DNA of 64,000 nt from G963704535 sp963704535. GTDB taxonomy: Bacteria > Chloroflexota > Chloroflexia > Chloroflexales > Roseiflexaceae. Positions 33,910-42,062 of the stretch are shown here, in pieces (position 1 is the stretch's first letter; every line of letters begins with the position of its first letter). Where the stretch lies: positions 6,696,001 to 6,760,000 of the forward strand of contig OY969916.1 of the NCBI GenBank assembly GCA_963704535.1, written 5' to 3'. Position numbers and translations under genes: made by a program. The notes beneath the pieces are model-generated. The model was not told the DNA's origin. It saw nothing but the letters and a program-made list of their open reading frames with translations, and searched no databases.

Positions 33910-36249
33910 ATGATCACGAATGGAAATGAAGCACGCGATGGGATGCGTTGGATTCGGGCAGATTTCCATATTCATACCCCTGCTTCGGAGGATTACGCGG
34001 AACCACAAGTGACCTACCTGGAGATCCTACAGGAGGCGGAGCGACGCGAGCTAGAGATCATCGCCTTTACCGACCATAATACTGTGCATGGCTACGAGCA
34101 GATGCGCCACGAGATTGGCTTCCTGGAGACCCTGGAGCGGGCGCATCGGCTCACCGAGGAGGAGCAGGTCCGGATACACGAGTATCGCCGGCTGCTGGGG
34201 AAAATCACCGTTCTGCCAGGCTTTGAATTTACCTCTCATTATGGAGCGCACATTCTCGGTTTGTTCGCGCCGGACCGGCCGGCTAGCCTGATCGACGCCG
34301 CCCTGTTACAGCTTGGTGTTCTGCCCGATCTGCTGAAACGGGGCGCCTGCGCGGTCTCCGATACCAAACACGTTACCGAGGCCTACGAGGTTATCGCCCG
34401 CGCCGGCGGGCTGGTGATCGCCGCGCACGCTAACGGCCCCAACGGTGTGATCACCGAGACGCTGCGGATGGGCACCAGCGGCCAAGCGCGCATCGCCGCG
34501 ACTCAGCACCCCGCGCTCAACGCGCTTGAGTTTATCAACTTCTATACCGACCACGAGAAGTTCACCTCCCCAGGCTTCTACAACGGCAAGACCGAGCACT
34601 ACGAGCGGCGCATGTTTTGCATCCAGGGCTCGGACGCGCACCGGCTGCGCCGCACCAACGCCGGCGAAGGCGACGCCTGGCACCGCCACGGGATCGGCGA
34701 TCGGTATGTCGAGATGCTCATGCCCGACAACTCGTTCGCCGCGCTCAAGGCGCTGCTTACCTCGCAGGACTTCGACCGGGTGCGGGTGCCCAAGCGCGAC
34801 CAGAAGCAGTGGGAGGTGGATACGCTGCGCTTTGGCGCGCCCAGCGAGCGGCAGGTGCTGCGCGGCGGCGACCTGGAATCGGCCGGGGAGCTGTGGCGCG
34901 ATGCTGCGGCGCTGGCGAATATGGGTGGCGGCCTGCTGATCATCGGGTGTGAGAAGGACGGCCGAACGATCACCGGCGTGGACCGGCCCGACCACGTCAG
35001 CGACCTGCTGCGGCGCAATGTGCAGGAGTATATCATCCCGCAACCGTACCTGACGATGGAGTTGATGAACTATGAGGGGCACGACCTGATCCGCGTGGAG
35101 GTGCGCGCGCCGGAGCCGCCGCCCTATATGGGCCACGACAGCGTCATCTATGTGCGGCGCGATGGCGAGACGTTCCCGGCCGACCGGGGCGAGGTCATCC
35201 AGCTTTGCCGGCGCGCCCTGGCCGAGGGGGCCTTATCGCCGCTCGACAACGGCCAGGAGCTGGATCTGCCGCGCAGCGGCGTGGAGATCGTCAGCGCGCA
35301 GAAGCGCGGCGGGGTCTGGCTCTACGAGGTGCGCGACCTACGCACGACGGCCGGAGTCACCCGCGACCGGGCGCAGGGGCTGTGGGCCTATGCGATCAGC
35401 CGCTACGAGGATCTGCGCGACGGCCGGCTGGATATGCAGAGCCAGGTGCGCTGGCGCGGGCGGCTGGGGCTGTGGCGGGCCTACCGTCAGGGCAACCGCA
35501 CCAAGTACGACCTGGTTCACCGCGATGCCAATGGCGTGATCGACCACGTGTTCTTCGGCGTCTCCGATTGGGGGCTGGGCGAGGGCTGGCAGGCGCTGCT
35601 GGGCGAGCGCGTCGGCGAGGTGGTCGAGAATGAGCCGCGCGATTTCCGCGAGGACGACCTGGTGCTGGTGCCTGAGAATGGCCACGTTGAGCCGCCGCCG
35701 GCCGAGGCCGTGTGGGGCGAGCGGCGCTACCGCTGGCGCGGGCGCGGCGGGCTCTGGCGCATCACGCGCGACGATGCCGGCGTGCCGCGCTTCGACCTGA
35801 CGATGAAGGACAAGGAGGGGGAGTCGACGCAGGAGTTCCCGGCGGTGCCGCGCGAGAAATTGACCGACGCCTGGCTCAGCCTCATCCGCGTGCCGCGCCC
35901 ACGCACCGGCATCGAGGTCGTCAGCACCGTGCTGGACGAGGAGGGAGTCCAGCGCTTCGTGTTCCGCAATCTGCGCACCGGCGAGGTCAGCAACGCGCCT
36001 TGGCGCCTGCAAGATATCGAGGAGGGGACGGTGCGCCAGTACGCCGCCCGCATGGCGTTGCAGGATCTGCCCGTCGACGAGCATAAGGTGCGCTGGTGGG
36101 GCAATATCGGCTACCTGCGCCCGATGCGCAGCCAAGTCGACCTGGTCTACCGCGACGAGGAGGGTGTGGACCATATCTACTACGCCGCCCGGCGCGACGA
36201 GCTGGCCGGCGAGTGGCGCGAGCTGCTTGAGGAGTACGGCGAAGTCTAG
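33910..36249 (+). CDS. PHP-domain phosphoesterase with AlbA_2-like domain and repeated C-terminal domains
   Basis: A 779-residue protein of unusual build. Residues about 14-300 form a PHP metal-dependent phosphoesterase: DFHIHTPASEDY, AFTDHNTVHGYE, LPGFEFTSHYGAHI, VIAAHANGPNG and the closing QGSDAHRLRR. Residues about 305-435 resemble the AlbA_2/Schlafen-like nucleic-acid domain (ALANMGGGLLIIGCEKDG; VEVRAPEPPPYMGHDSVIYV). The C-terminal 340 residues hold two copies of a domain opening GVEIVSAQ/GIEVVSTV with a following WRGRLGLWR/WWGNIGYLR half, plus one extra half copy (RYRWRGRGGLWRITRDD). I do not know the function; a nucleotide-processing or defence role is a hypothesis. The ATG at 33910 is the only good start. 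Confidence 0.8.
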   Translation: MITNGNEARDGMRWIRADFHIHTPASEDYAEPQVTYLEILQEAERRELEIIAFTDHNTVHGYEQMRHEIGFLETLERAHRLTEEEQVRIHEYRRLLGKITVLPGFEFTSHYGAHILGLFAPDRPASLIDAALLQLGVLPDLLKRGACAVSDTKHVTEAYEVIARAGGLVIAAHANGPNGVITETLRMGTSGQARIAATQHPALNALEFINFYTDHEKFTSPGFYNGKTEHYERRMFCIQGSDAHRLRRTNAGEGDAWHRHGIGDRYVEMLMPDNSFAALKALLTSQDFDRVRVPKRDQKQWEVDTLRFGAPSERQVLRGGDLESAGELWRDAAALANMGGGLLIIGCEKDGRTITGVDRPDHVSDLLRRNVQEYIIPQPYLTMELMNYEGHDLIRVEVRAPEPPPYMGHDSVIYVRRDGETFPADRGEVIQLCRRALAEGALSPLDNGQELDLPRSGVEIVSAQKRGGVWLYEVRDLRTTAGVTRDRAQGLWAYAISRYEDLRDGRLDMQSQVRWRGRLGLWRAYRQGNRTKYDLVHRDANGVIDHVFFGVSDWGLGEGWQALLGERVGEVVENEPRDFREDDLVLVPENGHVEPPPAEAVWGERRYRWRGRGGLWRITRDDAGVPRFDLTMKDKEGESTQEFPAVPREKLTDAWLSLIRVPRPRTGIEVVSTVLDEEGVQRFVFRNLRTGEVSNAPWRLQDIEEGTVRQYAARMALQDLPVDEHKVRWWGNIGYLRPMRSQVDLVYRDEEGVDHIYYAARRDELAGEWRELLEEYGEV

Positions 36250-36305
36250 AGATTGGAGATTGGAGATTGGAGATCGACAGAGTAATCTCCAATCTCCAAT
36301 CTCTA
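36247..36305. repeat. Word-repeat hairpin (GATTGGAGATTGGAG type)
   Basis: Three to four GATTGGA words face AATCTCC words around GATCGACAGAGT. It fills the gap between the PHP gene and the aldehyde dehydrogenase gene, ending 12 bases before the latter's ATG. Confidence 0.9.
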
Positions 36306-36317
36306 TTGAGGTTTGTT

Positions 36318-37781
36318 ATGACCCAACTGATGCTGATCAACGGCGAGCGTGTGCCGAGCGCCACCGGCGAGGTTTTTGATGTCCAGGACCCGGCGACTGA
36401 GGAGATCATCGCCCAGGTGCCCATGGGCAATGAGGAGGACGCTCGCCGGGCGATCAGTGGGGCCAATGAGGCGTTCAAATGCTGGCGCAAGACCACCGCG
36501 CACGACAAGGCCGAGCTGCTCCACGAGGTCGCCCGCAAGATCCGCGAGCGCACGGAGGATCTGGCGACGCTGCTGACCCGCGAGGGCGGCAAGCCGCTGG
36601 CCGAGAACCGCGACGAGATGGGCTGGAGCGCGGCCTGCTTCGATTACTACGCCGAACTCCAGCGCAACACTCGCGGTCGCGTCATCCCCTCGGTCGAGCC
36701 CTCGCAGCTCGCCATGGTCCTCAAGGAGCCCTACGGCGTCGTCGCCGCGATCGTCCCGTGGAACTACCCGATCCTGCTGATGGCCTGGAAGGTGGCCCCG
36801 GCGCTGGCGGCCGGCAATGCAGTGATCATCAAGCCAAGCGAGATGACCCCGCTGACGACGCTGCTGTTCGCCGAGATCTTCGACCACCTGCCGCCGGGCG
36901 TGGTCAATATCGTCACCGGCTTCGGCGCGACGGTCGGGCGCGAGTTGGTGTGCAGCCCGCACACGCATATGATCGCGTTCACCGGCTCGTTCGCGACCGG
37001 CCGCGAGATCGCGCACCTGGCGGCCGAGCGGGTCAAGAAGACCCACCTGGAGCTGGGCGGCAAGGACGCCTTTATCGTCGCCGAGGACGCCGACCTGGAT
37101 GTGGCGGTGCCGGGGGTGGCGTGGGCCGCGCTGCTCAACGCCGGGCAGGTCTGTACCTCGACCGAGCGAGTGTACGTCCACGAGAGCATTGTGAAGCCGT
37201 TCACCGACCGGCTGGTCGATTACGTGCGCACACTCAGGCTGGGCCACGGCCTGGAGGCCACCACCGATATCGGGCCGCTGATCGGCGACCGCTACCGCCA
37301 CAAGGTCGAGGAGCATGTCGAGGAGGCCCGCCAGCGCGGCGCGCGGATTCTGACCGGGGGGCGCCGCCCGCCCCAACTGGAGCGCGGCTTTTTCTACGAG
37401 CCGACGGTGCTGACCGGCCTCGACCACTCCTACCGGATCATGCGCGAGGAGACGTTCGGGCCGACCATCCCGATCATGAGCTACCGGACCTTCGATGAGG
37501 CGATCACGCTGGTGAACGATAGCGACTACGGGCTGGGCGCGAACCTGTACACCAACGACCCGCGCAAGGTCAAGCAGTACTACGAGGAGGTCAAGGCCGG
37601 GACCTGCTGGGTCAACGACCCGCTGACCGACAACGACGCCGGGCCGTTCGGCGGGATGAAGTACAGTGGCGGCGCGCGCGAGCTGGGCGAGGAGGGCCTG
37701 GAGGAGTTCCTGGAGACCAAGCATGTCCACTGGGATTTCTCGCAGGAGCGCAAGGCGTGGTGGTTCCAACCCTCTAGGTGA
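36318..37781 (+). CDS. NAD(P)-dependent aldehyde dehydrogenase
   Basis: A 487-residue class I aldehyde dehydrogenase, oxidising an aldehyde to the acid. PWNYPILLMAWKVAPALAAG, KPSEMTPLT, FTGSFATGREI, the catalytic Glu in HLELGGKDAFIV and the nucleophilic Cys in NAGQVCTSTERVYV are all present, plus the late EETFGPTIPI. Betaine- or aminobutyraldehyde-type substrates fit the family, and a link to amine catabolism at 11-18 kb is possible but they are far apart. The start at 36318 follows TTGAGG. The stop is only 15 bases before the DHODH-fusion gene. Confidence 0.93.
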   Translation: MTQLMLINGERVPSATGEVFDVQDPATEEIIAQVPMGNEEDARRAISGANEAFKCWRKTTAHDKAELLHEVARKIRERTEDLATLLTREGGKPLAENRDEMGWSAACFDYYAELQRNTRGRVIPSVEPSQLAMVLKEPYGVVAAIVPWNYPILLMAWKVAPALAAGNAVIIKPSEMTPLTTLLFAEIFDHLPPGVVNIVTGFGATVGRELVCSPHTHMIAFTGSFATGREIAHLAAERVKKTHLELGGKDAFIVAEDADLDVAVPGVAWAALLNAGQVCTSTERVYVHESIVKPFTDRLVDYVRTLRLGHGLEATTDIGPLIGDRYRHKVEEHVEEARQRGARILTGGRRPPQLERGFFYEPTVLTGLDHSYRIMREETFGPTIPIMSYRTFDEAITLVNDSDYGLGANLYTNDPRKVKQYYEEVKAGTCWVNDPLTDNDAGPFGGMKYSGGARELGEEGLEEFLETKHVHWDFSQERKAWWFQPSR

Positions 37782-37796
37782 TGCGACGAGGTCGAT

Positions 37797-39755
37797 ATGC
37801 CGGATTGGTCGTATCAGACGCTGTTCCGCCCACTGTTGTTTCGGCTCCCGGCCGCTCGCGCCCGCGCGGTTACGCTCGGCGCCCTCGGCGCGCTGGCCCG
37901 CTACCGCCTCGGCCCGCCGCTGATCGCCTTTTTAGGGCATACCGCGCCGGCGGCCAGCCTGCGCCGCGAGGTGTGGGGCATCAGCTTCCCCAGCCCGATT
38001 GGACTGGGCGCGGATGTGCCGGGCAACGAGACGGCACTTGGCGCGCTGGCTCGTTTCGGCGTCGGTTTTGTCGAAGTTGGCCCGGTGGCGCACGCGCCCG
38101 CTGCGGCTGTTCCTCCAATCGAACGCCTGCTGGCGGAACAAGCGATCCGGCTGCCCGAGCCCACACTGGGAGCTGATGCGGAGCTTCTGCTGGCAGCACT
38201 GGAACGGAGCCTGCCGCTCCCTGTCCCGCTTGGCGTACGTCTGGCGGCAGCCCCAGGCGTCGATGCCGCGACGGCGACGCGAGAGCGCGTGGCGCTGCTG
38301 ACCCGCTTCGCGCCCTATGCCGCCTTCTTCACACTCAGTGCAGCGTGCTTCACCGGCGATGCGGCCTGGAGCGACGCTGACTGGCAGGCGCATCTCGCGG
38401 CCGTTCAGGCGGTAGCCGTAGGGCTTGGCCGTCCACTGCTACTGGGTGTGTCACCGGACAGCGACACCGCTACCCTAGAGCGGAATATCGCGCCGGCGCT
38501 CGCGCTGGGCATCACTGGCGTTGTCGTCTGCGGCGGCGTAACCACAGCCGATGGCAGCCGGATGCTCGGCCTGCCTACACGCGCCGCGAGCCTCCACACC
38601 GTCCAGCATATCCGAGCGCGCTGGGGCGAGCAGGTATGTATCGTAGCTGCGGGCGGTGTGCATGCCCCGAGCGATGCGCTGGCATTGCTGGCAGCGGGCG
38701 CGACGCTTGTGCAGCTCGACAGCGGCCTGGTATACGCCGGGCCAGGGCTACCCAGGCGCACCAATGAGGCCATCCGCTTCCAGCACGAGCGCCCCACGCC
38801 GGCCTCGCCGTCGATGCCCCGCGCATGGCTCCGCGAAAGTTGGGTGTGGTTGTGCTTGCTTGGGCTGGGCATGATCGTCGGCAGCATCCTGGCCTGGCTG
38901 GTCGCTGCTACCAGCGTGGTGCTGCCGTATGATGAAGCGTTCGTCGGCATGGATCGCGCGCTGCTTGCCAAGCTCAATGCGCGGCTGCTGCCGTTTATGG
39001 CTCACGACCGCGTGACGCTCGCCGGGACGATGATCTCGATCGGGGTGCTGTACGCGCAGCTCGCGCTCCACGCGGTTCGCGCTCACATCCACTGGGCGCG
39101 CCAGGCCATCGCAGTGTCGGCGACGGTCGGCTTTCTGAGCTTCTTCCTGTTCCTGGGGTTCGGCGACTTCGACCCGCTGCACGCGCTGGCGGCCCTCTTG
39201 CTGCTGCCGTTGTTCCTGCTGGGGCTGCGTGGTCGGGCGGATGCACCGCCGGCAGTGCCCGTCCCTGATCTGTGCAACAACCGCGCTTGGTGGCTGGCGC
39301 AGTGGGGCCAGTTGAGCTTCGTCGGGCTTGGCCTCGGTCTGGTGGCGGCCGGGTTGGGGATCACACTGATCGGGATCACCACCGTCTTCGTGCCCGAGGA
39401 CCTGGCGTTTCTGCGCACGACGCCGGAGGCGCTGCGGGCGGTGAATGGACAACTGACCGCGCTGGTCGCCCACGACCGCGCCGGCTTCGGGGGCGCGCTG
39501 GTGTCCGATGGGTTGGCGGTGCTGCTACTGACGCTGTGGGGCATCCGGCGCGGGGCACGCTGGGTCTGGTGGACGCTGCTTGCTGCGGGGTTGCCCGGCT
39601 TCGGCGCCGCGCTCGGCATCCACATAGCGGTCGGCTACCTTGACCTCTGGCACCTCATGCCGGCGTTGATGGCGGTGCTGGTCTATACCGTCGGGCTTGC
39701 GCTGTTATATCCGTACCTGCTTGTGAGAACAGATGCATGCGATAAACTGCGGTGA
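37797..39755 (+). CDS. Degenerate dihydroorotate-dehydrogenase domain fused to a membrane domain
   Basis: A 652-residue fusion. Residues 1-330 follow class 2 DHODH (VWGISFPSPIGLGADVPGN; GFVEVGPVAHAP; NIAPALALGITGVVVCGG; GRL-like VAAGGVHAPSDALALLAAGA) but lack key residues: the FMN-contacting Lys of GLAAGFDK is replaced (GADVPGN), the NVSSPN catalytic motif reads FTLSAACFTG, and the KIAPD lysine is replaced (GVSPDS). Residues about 345-650 contain around eight transmembrane helices with two similar halves (each has FMAHDRV/VAHDRAG after a helix). The enzyme fold may survive as a sensor or scaffold. Its ATG is 15 bases after the aldehyde dehydrogenase stop, so they are probably co-transcribed. 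Confidence 0.8.
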   Translation: MPDWSYQTLFRPLLFRLPAARARAVTLGALGALARYRLGPPLIAFLGHTAPAASLRREVWGISFPSPIGLGADVPGNETALGALARFGVGFVEVGPVAHAPAAAVPPIERLLAEQAIRLPEPTLGADAELLLAALERSLPLPVPLGVRLAAAPGVDAATATRERVALLTRFAPYAAFFTLSAACFTGDAAWSDADWQAHLAAVQAVAVGLGRPLLLGVSPDSDTATLERNIAPALALGITGVVVCGGVTTADGSRMLGLPTRAASLHTVQHIRARWGEQVCIVAAGGVHAPSDALALLAAGATLVQLDSGLVYAGPGLPRRTNEAIRFQHERPTPASPSMPRAWLRESWVWLCLLGLGMIVGSILAWLVAATSVVLPYDEAFVGMDRALLAKLNARLLPFMAHDRVTLAGTMISIGVLYAQLALHAVRAHIHWARQAIAVSATVGFLSFFLFLGFGDFDPLHALAALLLLPLFLLGLRGRADAPPAVPVPDLCNNRAWWLAQWGQLSFVGLGLGLVAAGLGITLIGITTVFVPEDLAFLRTTPEALRAVNGQLTALVAHDRAGFGGALVSDGLAVLLLTLWGIRRGARWVWWTLLAAGLPGFGAALGIHIAVGYLDLWHLMPALMAVLVYTVGLALLYPYLLVRTDACDKLR

Positions 39756-39787
39756 GCTGCAAAATGGGCGGTTCCTCATCCACATAG

Positions 39788-39867
39788 AGCCGATCCGAAT
39801 AACCACCCTTCAATAGGGCTACGCCGGGGTACTCTCTGGGTCCAGGATGTGGTTATTCCGATCGGCT
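39788..39867. repeat. 19-bp inverted repeat, 42-nt loop
   Basis: Arms AGCCGATCCGAATAACCAC and GTGGTTATTCCGATCGGCT differ at one position. It lies downstream of the DHODH fusion and before the DoxX-like gene's 3' end. Arm length and the AT-rich centre of the arms differ from the GC-hairpin family. Confidence 0.85.
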
Positions 39868-39916
39868 TATAGACCCTGATCCCCATCACGACCAGCATTG
39901 CGCCAACTCGATGTGC

Positions 39917-40363
39917 TTATGCTCGGCTTCGTGGTGCGATCGGCACGACCTTCCAGCGCGCATAGGCCACCAACGTGACCAGCACGAACAGCACCGCCGC
40001 CGAGATCGCGCTCCCGGTTTCGCCCCGGACCAGGTGCAACGTGGTGGCGCTGCCCATTACAATCATCAGACCCGCCGCTGCCAGGGCCGTCAAGAAGGGC
40101 AGAATGCGCGTGACACCCGGCAAGATCAGGCCGACTGCAGCCAGCAATTCAGCCACCCCAATGAACATCCGCAGCCCGACCCCCAGTTGAGCATTCATCA
40201 TCTCAACCAGCTCTGCCGGCGGGGCCACCATGAGCCAGCCATGCATCAGAAATACCGCAGCCAGTAACACCTGAACAATCCACAGCCCAATGTTCATCGC
40301 GCGACGGGGAGCGCTCGCTTGCGCGTTCTTCTCGGCCTTGCTGATCATCGTGAGTTGCATCAT
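39917..40363 (-). CDS. DoxX-like membrane protein
   Basis: A 148-residue protein with four hydrophobic helices, the first being IGLWIVQVLLAAVFLMHGWL, then MFIGVAELLAAVGLILPG, LTALAAAGLMIVMGSATTL and ISAAVLFVLVTLVAYARW. The overall pattern (short loop with GVAELL and LPG) is that of the DoxX/DoxD-like family. Members are poorly characterised, some linked to thiosulfate or oxidative stress. The start may be at 40363 (ATGATG); both Met codons lie behind GAGAGA. Confidence 0.75.
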   Translation of the reverse strand: MMQLTMISKAEKNAQASAPRRAMNIGLWIVQVLLAAVFLMHGWLMVAPPAELVEMMNAQLGVGLRMFIGVAELLAAVGLILPGVTRILPFLTALAAAGLMIVMGSATTLHLVRGETGSAISAAVLFVLVTLVAYARWKVVPIAPRSRA

Positions 40364-40860
40364 TGTCTCTCTTTCTGTGATTGGGAGCAGGGCCTCCGAA
40401 TGGGCTTGACCAATCAGCCAGCCCCGCTTCTGCTCTTGACACTACTTAGTCGTTCGGCCCAACCCAGAATCGACAACCGAATCTGCCGAGTTTGAGAATC
40501 ATACGCTCGACGATCGCTGGTCGTCCTCCCGATAACTGGTCTGTGGGCGTGTGATTGCCGGTTGGCACAGGCGTCATCATCTGCTATGAGGATTGATCGC
40601 CCTTCGTGGCGCCACGGCGATGTCCAACGGCCACCACGATGGCGTTGCGCGGCAGCGCTCGGCCAGGTTCGTCGCGGTGTCCATTGGTGCTCCTTCCAAC
40701 CTGACATGAAAAAGGGGGAGTTTGAAGGGGTCGCCCCTCAAGAATAACCCCACCCACATTTCATATGTGTGTTGTGCTCAACGCTTGGAAGTCTGACAGG
40801 TTTGGTGATGGGATTGCCCAGTGTTGCCGTCGCCTATCATAACAAGCGCGATACAAAAAA
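40364..40860. other. Non-coding interval with GC hairpin
   Basis: No supportable gene. 40708-40763 is a copy of the GC-hairpin family (AAAAGGGGGAGTTTGAAGGG; GTCGCCCCTCAAG). The rest shows no clear signal. Confidence 0.6.
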
Positions 40861-40906
40861 ACATTCGAGGCGAGTTCGAAAGAATTCTCGCCTCGCCTCG
40901 AATGTT
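40852..40906 (-). terminator. Rho-independent terminator for the CARF-HTH gene
   Basis: On the minus strand ACATTCGAGGCGAG ... CTCGCCTCGAATGT forms a perfect 14-bp stem (arms 40892-40905 and 40861-40874) followed by TTTTTTT. It begins 18 bases past the stop of the CARF-HTH gene. This is the clearest intrinsic terminator in the window. Confidence 0.92.
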
Positions 40907-40923
40907 TTTCGCCGCGCACCCTG

Positions 40924-41783
40924 CTAGGATTTAAAGTAAGTTCGGAACTTATCCCGCAGCCAGCGGTAGTCGAGATTGTCGTCGAGCGGCAGGTCCCAGG
41001 CGCTCCGGCAGTGCTCGAAGATCTGGGTCTTATGCGCGTGAATCGTCGTGATCGCCACCGACAGCCGGTTAGCGGCCTCCTGGGGGTTGAGGCCCTCGGC
41101 CAGCACCCGCAGCACATCGCGCTGGCGTGGCGTGAGTTTGTCGCTGACCTCCCGGCAGCGCGCCTGCTCGGCCGCGTCGAGCGCCTGTGTTGCTGGCGTC
41201 GCGTCGTCGGCGCCGGGGCGCGCCCAGGCGACGTACTGGCCGCATCCCCGGCACCGGCACCCGCACCAGGCGCGTATACTCGCGCTGGGGCAGGTGCAGC
41301 AGCGCGCCGCCAGCGGTCCGCTCGCGCACCTCGTCCGAAGAGAACAGATGCCAGACCTGATCGGCGTGGTCGCCGTAGAGCTGGATCGCCGACATCGCCA
41401 GCATCCCCAGCAGCCGCCGCCCGCCGCTCAGGCACAGGTGAATGGCGCAGTCCTGCTGCTTGATGCGCCGGATCAGGCGGCTAAACGTATTGAGTGCCGC
41501 CCCGATCGCCGGCTCATTGTCCAGGTCGTCGATCGGCTGGCCGCCCAGTGTGACCGCCTGGGGCCGGTAGCGGCAGGGACGCCCGCGGTAATACTCGCCG
41601 GCGAACTCCTGCGCCAGCAACGCCAGCGCCTCGCGGTAGCGCGGGTTGCGCTCCGAAAGGTGGATGACGATCAGCTCGCCGAAGGTCTCGCCACGCTCCA
41701 GCAGCGCGTCGAGCGCCAGCGTGACGACCTGGGACTGAGCCGCCCAGCGTGGTGATACACACATTCGTAGAGGTGAGGCTCAT
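40924..41783 (-). CDS. CARF-like (Cas_NE0113 family) protein fused to HTH, two apparent frameshifts
   Basis: About 285 residues once two frameshifts are corrected. The N-terminus is MSLTSTNVCITTLGGS in one frame, then QVVTLALDALLERGE and GELIVIHLSERNPRYREAL in the next, as expected for the CARF-fold start TTLG..PQVVT. The family-defining part follows: DDLDNEPAIGAALNTF, HLCLSGGRRLLGMLAMSAIQ and VWHLFSSDEVRER. Near 41240 the frame changes again to YVAWARPGADD, ending in a LuxR-type HTH: LTPRQRDVLRVLAEGLNPQE then AANRLSVAITTIHAHK. NE0113-family proteins are CRISPR type III accessory CARF proteins, probably cyclic-oligoadenylate binding. The HTH suggests a transcription regulator in the Csa3 style. 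It ends at a strong terminator. Confidence 0.75.
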
Positions 41784-41897
41784 GCATCCTCCGCTGCTGT
41801 ATGCGAACGCCAGAAGGGGGAATCTTATCTAATCGAACACTTATGACAGTGTTTTCAGCACATGCCCACGCCGGTTACGGGCATCTCCCCTGAAAAA

Positions 41898-42042
41898 CGG
41901 GGAGGTTTGGAGGGGCAGCAGGCTCCTCCAAGAAACCCTTTAGTATCAGTCTCCCTTGACTTATAAAGAAAAGCGGGGAGGTTTGGAGGGGCAGCAGGCT
42001 CCTCCAAGAAACCCTTTAGTACCAGTCTCCCTTGACTTATAA
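41898..42042. repeat. Two 69-bp direct copies of GC-hairpin element
   Basis: Copies at 41898-41966 and 41974-42042 differ at one base. Each starts CGGGGAGGTTTGGAGGGGCA with a following GCAGGCTCCTCCAAG hairpin and ends TTGACTTATAA. They lie in the shared upstream region between the divergent CARF-HTH and Csx3-like genes and so may carry regulatory sites for both. Confidence 0.93.
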
Positions 42043-42062
42043 GGTAGAGGACAACCAAAAAT

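Noticed and set aside
36303..37769. 488-codon minus-strand frame opposite the aldehyde dehydrogenase
   Set aside because: It mirrors the real plus-strand gene; composition is typical of antisense frames and no motif is visible.
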